Assembly: GCA_947166165.1 (NCBI GenBank)
Contig: CAMVDK010000015.1
Location: forward strand, 1-20,083
Source: an uncultured Porphyromonadaceae bacterium
GTDB taxonomy: Bacteria > Bacteroidota > Bacteroidia > Bacteroidales > Muribaculaceae
Length of the DNA: 20,083 bases
Direction of reading: 5' to 3'
Below the pieces are notes generated by a model. The model worked only from the letters and a program-made list of their open reading frames with translations, did not search any database and was not told the DNA's origin. Shown piece by piece: positions 13,708 through 20,083 of the stretch. Position 1 is the first letter of the stretch, and each line of letters opens with the position of its first letter. A program made the position numbers and the translations under genes.

Positions 13708-16700
13708 TCAGCGGCTCAGCATGCGGCGCGACGATGTGGTGCCGTCGGTGTAGCGCGTCACCACCACGTTGACACCGGCAAACGGCCGCTTGCTGGCCAT
13801 GCCGGTCACGTTGAAGTAGGTCACATCGGCCACCGTGCGCACGTCGGCCACGGCGTCGGTGAGCGCGGTGACAATCGGGTTTTCGCCCGTGCCCTTGAGG
13901 GTGGTCTCGACCACCTTCTCGAGCACGTAGTACTTGCCGTCGGCCTCGCTGGTGGCCCCCAGGCGGCGGGGTGCTCCGCCGGCGTTCTCCGGGCGCAGGT
14001 CGGTCATGTTGGCCTCGCGCGTGTAGTAGGCGCGCACCACAAAGGTGATGGGGATGTCGATGCCCTGGCCGCCGTTGGCCGTGGTCACGTCGATGGCTCC
14101 GAAGGTGCCGGCCATCTCGCCCACCACCTTGCCACCCTGGCTCGACACCGGCTGCATCGGCTCGCCGGCACCGATGGGCCATGTGGCGTTGTCGCTCTTG
14201 GTGTAGAACGGGTAGCTGTACTCGGCAAAGAGCACGTCCTCGCCCATGCGGAAGCGGCGGTCGCTCAGCTCCTCGTGCTGGTAGTCGGTGTCCATCTGGC
14301 GCCAGGCGCGCACCTTGTAGAGGTCATAACCCTCGGGAATGTCGGCGTCGAGGTTGAGCAGGAAGGTGTAGTAGGCGCACAGCGTGCCGTTGTCGTCCCA
14401 GGTGTAGAGGCTCTTCTGCGGGAAGGTGTTCTGGTTGTTGCCATTCTGTTCGTAGCTCGTGCGCTCGCTGGCGGTGATCGTGCCCGTGGCGGCCTGCTGC
14501 AGCGGTGCGCCGTAGGTGTTGTAGTCGCTGCGGCTCTCGCTGGGCGGGAACACCTCAATCACGGGGGCGTAGGTATAGATGCCGGCGGCGGTGCTCACGT
14601 AGTTGTCCACGAAGTGGGCCTGTGTGGCCGTCTGCTCATCGCCGAGCGCGGAAGTCTCGCCGGTGTAGAGGAAGTTGTCGGCGTTCATAGCCACAGTGTA
14701 GCGGTCGCCCTGGTTGCCGGCGATGCCCGTAGGCGGCACATCCTGCTCGGCGTTGGCCGGGCTGGAGGGGTCAATGATGTAGCGGGTGGCGCCTTCCGGC
14801 CAGCGATAAGCATCGTAGCGCAGAATCTCCTTCTTGCTGCTGTACTTCACATCGATGTCGAAGTCCACCGTACCATTAGCCGGCAGACTGCGCGTCACGT
14901 CGCCGTCGATGTCGTCGCGGCTTACCGCGCGGCCGCCCTCCGGCTCCATGGCCATCGCCGTCTTGTGCACATACACGCTCATCGTGTTGCTCTTGGCGTA
15001 CTTGTCGTTGCCGTCGAACTGGAATAGCACCTGGTAGGTGTACTGGTTCGGATGCTGGTTGTCGGCCACCGACACCGAGAAGTTGTCGTAGAGCTTGAAG
15101 CTGCCGAAGTTCACTCCCGTCGTTGTGATGGTGATGGGCAGTGTGAACGATTGGCCATCGGCATTCTCGGCACTGGCATTGTTGTTATTAGTCTGATAGC
15201 CATAGGTGAAGAAGCCCTGGTTCTGCATCGTCACGGTCATCTTCTTTGTGCTCGCATTAGCTGTGGCAGTTGCAATTACGTCGGTGTGGTCGCCAGTGGC
15301 ATCGGTATAGCTGCGCGTGAAGGTGAACAGGTGCTCGCTCTGCAAGTTGGCCGAGGTGATATTGGTCACCTGGTTGTTGCCCATCGAGATGGTGTTGGAG
15401 TAGTTGTTTTTCTCTTCTTGCGGGTCGAAGCGGCTCCAGTGGTCGGCGTTCAGCACCAGATTCATCGTCTCGCTCACATCGGTGCCAGGCACCACGAAGC
15501 TCTCCTCGTTCGATAATTGCAGCGACAGGAAGTGGCTGCTGTCCTGTCCGCGCACAGCGTAGGTGACCACTTGGCTGGAGGTTTGCATCGGCACATGGTC
15601 GATGTAAGTTGTTGTGTTGGCATCGAGTGTGCCCACCGGGGTGTAGGTCTTCGTGCCATCGGCATTAGTGGTCACACGAAGCAGTTCATAGACTGCATCC
15701 TCGCCCGGCAGGAACGTGAGCAGATTGCTCGCCCAACTCAAGTTCAGGTCATAGACATCGGCATCAGCCTGCTTGCTGCCAGTAATGGCATTCTGCTTAA
15801 TTACATAAAGCCCCAGCGTGGGAGCATGGTCGGGATTGTAATACAGATATTTCTGTACATTGTTCGGATCACGTTTCGATACGTTGGCATTGCCCTCATG
15901 CCCAAGCATACGGTAGTCGGGCACGAAGAACATCATGTCGCGTACGTCTTGGCAATCCTCGCTCAGCGACTCCTTGCCGTACATGTTGAACTCGTGTCCA
16001 ACAGTTTCAGCACTAATAACATCGAGGCAGTCGTGCACCACATCGAAGCTGTCGCCGTTAACCAGCAAACGATACACATCGTTGAGTGCAGTGCCACCAG
16101 TGGCCATCGATGGGCTGAATTGCTCGAACATATGGCTGAATAGGGCTTCCGTGCTTTGGTCATAGAAGTTGAAGTTTGTATAATATGGTTGATATTCATT
16201 ATACATACTCCACAAGCGTGTGGGATCACTATTCACATTAGTACTTAAGCCGTCGTTGTCGAACCACCTCAATTGCCCCTTGCCCAGCAAATAGAATCGA
16301 TTGAGTTTGTCGGCATCAATTTTGAATAAGGTGCCAGCGTTTATGCCAGTTCCTACTCGTTTCGCATCGGTCAGCACACGTACGCTTTTGATAGTGGCGG
16401 CCACCACAGCACGCAATGACGCATAATCGGTGATGTTATAATTGTCAAAATTATGATGCGTGACCCCACTCGTTGTTTTATCAACAAATGTCGCCAGTCC
16501 TAAATTTTCCAAGGTATTTGCCCAAACACCATCATTTTCCAAATTGTCATTTACTTCGACAAGTAATACTGTGTTGCCCTCTTCTTCTGGCAGGTATTCA
16601 CTGCGGTCTAGGTATCCATTGAAGCTTGACCCAACATAGCGATAAGAAACTTCCACTTTTGTGATATAACTATAAGAGGTCGAGGGCTTTATTGTAACGC

Positions 16701-17889
16701 TTGTGGCTAAAAACTCATTAAAATTGAATGTATAATCAGTCGCATTTCTGAAGGATGCAACAGATGGTGTTGTACTGTTGTTTAATTCCACTTCATTACC
16801 CGATGGTGTTGTATATATCACTGTTGAGATTCTGTTCAAGCTTGCAGTACCATCAAAAGTTAATTTGATGCCCGTCAATTGGTAACCACTCTCGCTGGTA
16901 ACGATTAATCCCTTGGTGTCGATGGAATATCCCGAACTTCTATTCAGATTGTATGCTTGAATAGTGATGTGGTTTTTGGTGTTGTAGTTCATTGAGTTCG
17001 AACTACCCTGACTATGGTCTGAACTATTGCTGGAAAGAAACGACACAGAACTAGTAGTGTAACCCGATATTGCTTTTGTGCTGCCTGCTTCATAGCGAGT
17101 TTTTGTTCCTGGAATGCTGTATGTTATGACCACTTTCGACACTTGAACCCTATAATTAGGATTCTTTATGGTTAAGTTGATTGCCGCACCAGTCCATGTC
17201 CTCACGGCACCATTGGTTTTAAAAGTTCCAGCAGGGTCAGAACCTGAAAAATAAGAAACATATGCAGAGTTAGAACAGGTAATCTCAACTTTTGTTATTT
17301 CATAGCCGTTTAGATTTGTGATTTTGAGATTGGAACCCGCACTCGCTGTATAATATCGGGGGGTGGATGACCTGTATTTAAGGTCAGACATGGCGATGGT
17401 AAAACCGTCTTTCGTGATTGAAGAAGCTGTAGTACAGTCATCCTCAACCGATGCGTCAAATGTCACTGTCCTTGACGTTTTGGACGTGCCATAGAACGCA
17501 CCATTCAGTCCCCAGCCGTATGCATCGGAAAAGCCGTAAACTCCATTATTCTCCTCGATGGTTCCAATCGCCGGATATGCCACGGGGTAGGTGCCGGTGG
17601 CGGTGCCGTTTTGCCAGGTGCCTTCGTCGACGCCTTCGGCGCTGTAGCCGCGGGCGTAGTTGCCGGGGATGGTGGGGTTGCTGTACACTTCGCGGAGCAT
17701 GGCGATGATTTGGTCGGGGTCGGTGGCGATCTCGCCGAGGTTGCTCTGCTGTTGCGCCGACGGGTCGGCGTTGTAGGGCCAACTGTAGGTGATGCCCTCG
17801 AAGAACGCGCGGTTCTTCACGGCCGTAGGCAGCGCCCACAGCGACGCGCCCATGGCACACATCATGAATAGTATGAAAATCTTTCTCAT
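13708..17889 (-). CDS. Large secreted protein with T9SS-like C-terminal tail
   Basis: A 1393-residue exported protein; signal peptide 1-19 (MRKIFILFMMCAMGASLWA). I do not recognise a catalytic domain. The N-terminal 30-110 is a compact region (FFEGITYSWPYNADP). Residues about 140-425 are Ser/Thr/Asn-rich with repeated strand motifs (ITKVEIT, VSKVVITYS, LTGIKLTF, ITKVEVSY), suggesting beta-sandwich repeats. Residues about 430-750 are more globular; the rest is beta-rich. The C-terminal end, with YFNVTGM, then FAGVNVVVTRYTDGTT and a basic last segment, resembles type IX secretion sorting tails, which would place it at the cell surface (inference). A -7-like TAATTTTG lies at 17974-17981 on the minus strand. 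GC is markedly lower for roughly residues 115-480 than for both ends. Adhesin or matrix protein is a guess only. Confidence 0.75.
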   Translation of the reverse strand: MRKIFILFMMCAMGASLWALPTAVKNRAFFEGITYSWPYNADPSAQQQSNLGEIATDPDQIIAMLREVYSNPTIPGNYARGYSAEGVDEGTWQNGTATGTYPVAYPAIGTIEENNGVYGFSDAYGWGLNGAFYGTSKTSRTVTFDASVEDDCTTASSITKDGFTIAMSDLKYRSSTPRYYTASAGSNLKITNLNGYEITKVEITCSNSAYVSYFSGSDPAGTFKTNGAVRTWTGAAINLTIKNPNYRVQVSKVVITYSIPGTKTRYEAGSTKAISGYTTSSVSFLSSNSSDHSQGSSNSMNYNTKNHITIQAYNLNRSSGYSIDTKGLIVTSESGYQLTGIKLTFDGTASLNRISTVIYTTPSGNEVELNNSTTPSVASFRNATDYTFNFNEFLATSVTIKPSTSYSYITKVEVSYRYVGSSFNGYLDRSEYLPEEEGNTVLLVEVNDNLENDGVWANTLENLGLATFVDKTTSGVTHHNFDNYNITDYASLRAVVAATIKSVRVLTDAKRVGTGINAGTLFKIDADKLNRFYLLGKGQLRWFDNDGLSTNVNSDPTRLWSMYNEYQPYYTNFNFYDQSTEALFSHMFEQFSPSMATGGTALNDVYRLLVNGDSFDVVHDCLDVISAETVGHEFNMYGKESLSEDCQDVRDMMFFVPDYRMLGHEGNANVSKRDPNNVQKYLYYNPDHAPTLGLYVIKQNAITGSKQADADVYDLNLSWASNLLTFLPGEDAVYELLRVTTNADGTKTYTPVGTLDANTTTYIDHVPMQTSSQVVTYAVRGQDSSHFLSLQLSNEESFVVPGTDVSETMNLVLNADHWSRFDPQEEKNNYSNTISMGNNQVTNITSANLQSEHLFTFTRSYTDATGDHTDVIATATANASTKKMTVTMQNQGFFTYGYQTNNNNASAENADGQSFTLPITITTTGVNFGSFKLYDNFSVSVADNQHPNQYTYQVLFQFDGNDKYAKSNTMSVYVHKTAMAMEPEGGRAVSRDDIDGDVTRSLPANGTVDFDIDVKYSSKKEILRYDAYRWPEGATRYIIDPSSPANAEQDVPPTGIAGNQGDRYTVAMNADNFLYTGETSALGDEQTATQAHFVDNYVSTAAGIYTYAPVIEVFPPSESRSDYNTYGAPLQQAATGTITASERTSYEQNGNNQNTFPQKSLYTWDDNGTLCAYYTFLLNLDADIPEGYDLYKVRAWRQMDTDYQHEELSDRRFRMGEDVLFAEYSYPFYTKSDNATWPIGAGEPMQPVSSQGGKVVGEMAGTFGAIDVTTANGGQGIDIPITFVVRAYYTREANMTDLRPENAGGAPRRLGATSEADGKYYVLEKVVETTLKGTGENPIVTALTDAVADVRTVADVTYFNVTGMASKRPFAGVNVVVTRYTDGTTSSRRMLSR

Positions 17890-18422
17890 AACGTAAAGCT
17901 GAATGTTTATTCGTTGGTTATTAATATTGTCGATATATGTAGCGTGAATGTGTCAATCCTCTGCCACAACCTGCAAAATTACAACTTTATTCCGAATCGT
18001 GGCAGCGAGAGCGCTGCAAAATTTCGCGCCATCATTGATAAATGCATGAATTTACCGCCGCCGTCACATTTTTTGAAATCCCGACTGTTCGAAGAACTGA
18101 GTAGCAGGGCATAAGGGGCCATCACTACGAAAATTCGCCCAATTAGCTAAATTAGTGAAATTCGCATTTAATTCAGAGTCACAAAATTTTTTCAATGCGA
18201 ATTTGGCGAATTATACGAATTACGCTAATTTTTGCATTCGTGTGGTTCATGGAAAATCCGTGATAGTTTAGGACTCTGACAGCCATGGCCCCGTAGACTC
18301 GGCCATCGAGCCGCCATATATGACGGCTCTACAATTCGCGTGTGTGTCGGTAGGGGCGTGACTGTCACGCCCGGTTGACGAGGCAAGCCGTCGTCGGGAA
18401 TGCTTGCGTCGGTATAGATGCC
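17890..18422. other. Intergenic stretch with repeats and palindromes, no gene
   Basis: No gene is supported. A -7-like TAATTTTG (minus, 17974-17981) could serve the large secreted-protein gene; a matching -33 box is not seen. There follow AT-rich AATTCG/AATTAG repeats (18130-18231, including the 45-bp repeat), a 22-bp imperfect palindrome GAGCCG/CGGCTC around CATATATG (18308-18329), and a perfect 9-bp hairpin GGGCGTGAC/GTCACGCCC (18354-18372). Confidence 0.6.
18187..18231 (-). repeat. 45-bp dispersed AT-rich repeat, copy 2
   Basis: Reverse-complement partner of 62-106 (43 of 45 positions). Neighbouring sequence at 18130-18175 has the same short units (AATTAG, AATTCG), as if several repeat units lie side by side. 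Confidence 0.75.
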
Positions 18423-18464
18423 AGCCGCCTCGGGGGGGAGCAAAGCGCTTTCCCCGAGGCGGCT
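18423..18464 (-). terminator. Hairpin terminator after the FadL-family gene
   Basis: AGCCGCCTCGGGG (18423-18435) pairs perfectly with CCCCGAGGCGGCT (18452-18464). It lies 23 bp after the stop codon. No T-run follows, so the assignment rests on the stem and the position. Confidence 0.6.
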
Positions 18465-18487
18465 TGCTGATAGGTGGTCAAGAAGAT

Positions 18488-19963
18488 TCAGAACTTGTAG
18501 TCGATGCCGATGCCGAACACCTTGTTGGTGCGGCTGTAGACATCCTTGCCCTGGAGCGTGGTGTTGCAGTAGCCAGGGGTGCCGGCGGGCACCTGCTTGG
18601 TGTAGTCGCGGTAGGTGGTCCAGAAGTAGCCCACGTTGAGGCGCAGCTTGCTCGTGAGGTTGACGGCGCCGCCGAAGCCGAGCGAATAGCTGTCGCACGA
18701 GAAGGCGGTGTGGCTCTGGTAGTCGTCGCTCAGGCCGTAGTCGGTGTTCTGGAAACCGGCGCTCACGGTGAAGCGCTTGTTGATGTCCCATTCCACGCCG
18801 GCGAGCACCTCGTGGGTGCCGTGGCGCAGGGCCTTCTGCTTGTCGTGGGCCATCTCGGCGTGCTTGTCGTCGTAGAAGTGATACTCCAGGGCGGCACGCA
18901 GGCGGTCGGGGATGATTTCGTAGCCGGCGGCCACGTAGAGCACGCTGGGCAGGTCGCTGGGCGTGTTCACGCCGTCCTTGTAGTCGTTGAGCGCGGCCTC
19001 GAACGCGGCGGGCTCGGCGGTGGCCTTCTTGGTGTCGTTCTCGATGCTGAGGTTGGTCTTGAACTCATATTTGGCGGCCAGCGTGAGCGGTCCCACCTTG
19101 TAGTTCACGCCCACGATGGGCGTCACGCCCCAGCCGGTCTGGTTGCAGTCGAGCTCGATGTTGGCCATCTCGCCCTCCTTGTTGACCAGCGTGCCGATGG
19201 CGGGTGCGAGGGTGGGATACTTGACGGCCACCTGCTGCACGGTGGCTGCCATGGCGGGCTTGGGCAGCACCTTGACAAAGCCGCTGTAGTTGCCGTCGAA
19301 GTAGTTGATGCGCAGACCGGCGAAGGTGCTCCAATGGTCGTTGATGCGGAAGGCGGTGCCCAGCTGGAGGCCGTAGATGTACTGCCGTCCGCGCATCGAG
19401 GAGTTGATGTCGTAGTTGCTGGCGGAGAGCGGCAGCAGTTTGGCCACGTCGGGGTCGGCGAGCACGGGGGCCACGTCGGGGTTCTGCGCCAGGGCCTTGG
19501 CCAGTGCGCCGGTCTCGCTGTAGATGCCCGCCATGACACCGGCGTCGAAGATGGGCAGGCCGCTGGTGAACGAGCACTTGCCTCCTCCGCCGGTGAAGCC
19601 GAAGAAGGCCGAGTAGGTCCAGCGGTCGTGCTTGTAGGCCGCATAGAGGCTGGGAATCACCGGTGCCGAGGCCTTGCCCTTGTAGAGGCGGGTGTGGTCG
19701 TCCTCGGGGAAGAGCGGGAAGGTGGCCAAGACGTCGCGCGACTGCGTGGCGCTCTGGATGTTGAGCGAGAGCGACCACCCCTCGTGGTCGAGGAAGGCGG
19801 TGCCGGCGGGGTTGGTGTAGATGCCGTCGATCTCGTTGGTGGCGCCGCGGGCCATCATGCGCACCCAGGCGATGCTTTGGTTGGTGTTGTGAAGCAGGCC
19901 GCCTGCCCAGGCGGCGGGCCACAGGGCGCTGGCCACGAGCGCGGTGGTGATAATCTTTTTCAT
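18488..19963 (-). CDS. FadL/OmpP1-family outer membrane porin
   Basis: A 491-residue outer membrane protein with signal peptide 1-20 (MKKIITTALVASALWPAAWA). The mature start shows the family signature: NTNQSIAWVRMMARGATNEI (26-45), then GIYTNPAGTAFL (47-58), equivalent to the FadL hatch region with its NPAG motif. The rest alternates polar and hydrophobic residues as in a 14-strand beta barrel and ends in IGIDYKF with a terminal Phe, the usual outer membrane insertion signal. FadL proteins carry long-chain fatty acids or other hydrophobic compounds across the outer membrane; the substrate here cannot be told. A -7 box TACCTTTG (minus, 19993-20000) lies about 30 bp upstream of the start. It appears monocistronic. 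Confidence 0.88.
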   Translation of the reverse strand: MKKIITTALVASALWPAAWAGGLLHNTNQSIAWVRMMARGATNEIDGIYTNPAGTAFLDHEGWSLSLNIQSATQSRDVLATFPLFPEDDHTRLYKGKASAPVIPSLYAAYKHDRWTYSAFFGFTGGGGKCSFTSGLPIFDAGVMAGIYSETGALAKALAQNPDVAPVLADPDVAKLLPLSASNYDINSSMRGRQYIYGLQLGTAFRINDHWSTFAGLRINYFDGNYSGFVKVLPKPAMAATVQQVAVKYPTLAPAIGTLVNKEGEMANIELDCNQTGWGVTPIVGVNYKVGPLTLAAKYEFKTNLSIENDTKKATAEPAAFEAALNDYKDGVNTPSDLPSVLYVAAGYEIIPDRLRAALEYHFYDDKHAEMAHDKQKALRHGTHEVLAGVEWDINKRFTVSAGFQNTDYGLSDDYQSHTAFSCDSYSLGFGGAVNLTSKLRLNVGYFWTTYRDYTKQVPAGTPGYCNTTLQGKDVYSRTNKVFGIGIDYKF

Positions 19964-19992
19964 CGTGATGCTATGTTTTGAAATTTAGGCTG

Positions 19993-20000
19993 CAAAGGTA
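19993..20000 (-). promoter_or_regulatory. -7 box of the FadL-family gene
   Basis: The minus strand reads TACCTTTG, a full match to TAnnTTTG, 29 bp before the start codon. No clear TTTG is seen at the -33 spacing. Confidence 0.5.
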
Positions 20001-20083
20001 AAAGAATATCGGCAATCGGCTGTCCTAAATTTCGGAGAAAAAGTCCAAAAGCACACCAAACGCGAAATAATTACATTCGTTAA

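Noticed and set aside
13675..15027. 450-codon plus-strand open frame inside the large secreted-protein gene
   Set aside because: Val/Ala/His-rich antisense frame running out of the terminator hairpin; no domain.
18404..19981. 525-codon plus-strand open frame opposite the FadL-family gene
   Set aside because: Antisense shadow of biased composition. The minus strand has a FadL signature and a barrel-type C terminus.
1..20083. CRISPR array, tRNA, rRNA, insertion sequence or phage genes
   Set aside because: No regularly spaced direct repeats, no tRNA-like T-loop or cloverleaf, no rRNA segments and no transposase, integrase or phage protein motifs were seen.

Overview
The window reads as chromosomal DNA of a gut-type Bacteroidales bacterium, probably Muribaculaceae or Prevotellaceae (inference). 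The grounds are Bacteroidetes promoter boxes (TAnnTTTG, some with TTTG about 19 bp upstream), a BspA-type leucine-rich repeat protein, a FadL/OmpP1 porin, a GHL10 glycosidase-like protein with dockerin repeats, and a very large secreted protein with a T9SS-like C-terminal tail. No phage, insertion sequence, CRISPR array, rRNA or tRNA was recognised.

Layout. 1-836 has no protein gene. It holds dispersed repeats, a cluster of stem-loops (about 165-415), and one well-supported small RNA candidate (about 448-676) with promoter, long rod-shaped fold and U-tract terminator. 837-4727 (+) is a four-gene run of membrane and envelope proteins: zinc-ribbon PrsW-type protease, GYF/DUF805 membrane protein, small exported protein, and zinc-ribbon single-pass membrane protein. 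4845-10882 carries three exported proteins, each with a pair of dockerin-type calcium-binding repeats: a BspA-LRR/cohesin-like/dockerin protein (+), a dockerin-CotH protein (-), and a GHL10-FN3-dockerin protein (+). The last two are divergent across a short regulatory gap. 10977-12986 (-) has an unknown protein with a charged linker and, upstream of it, a von Willebrand A (MIDAS) protein. 12987-13707 is intergenic and rich in inverted repeats. 13708-17889 (-) is a 1393-residue secreted protein, and 18488-19963 (-) is the FadL-family porin.

How the parts may work together. The PrsW operon and the BspA gene share a 45-bp upstream element containing the palindrome GCCATATGGC and a -7 box or a near match to one, so they may be co-regulated. 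The three dockerin proteins suggest a surface or periplasmic assembly; the BspA protein also carries a cohesin-like beta domain, so it could be both acceptor and donor. The vWA protein and the 387-residue protein may be co-transcribed. Two genes show abrupt internal changes in base composition that suggest module exchange.

Limits: domain names come from motif reading, not from profile searches. All RNA folds and promoters were read by eye.
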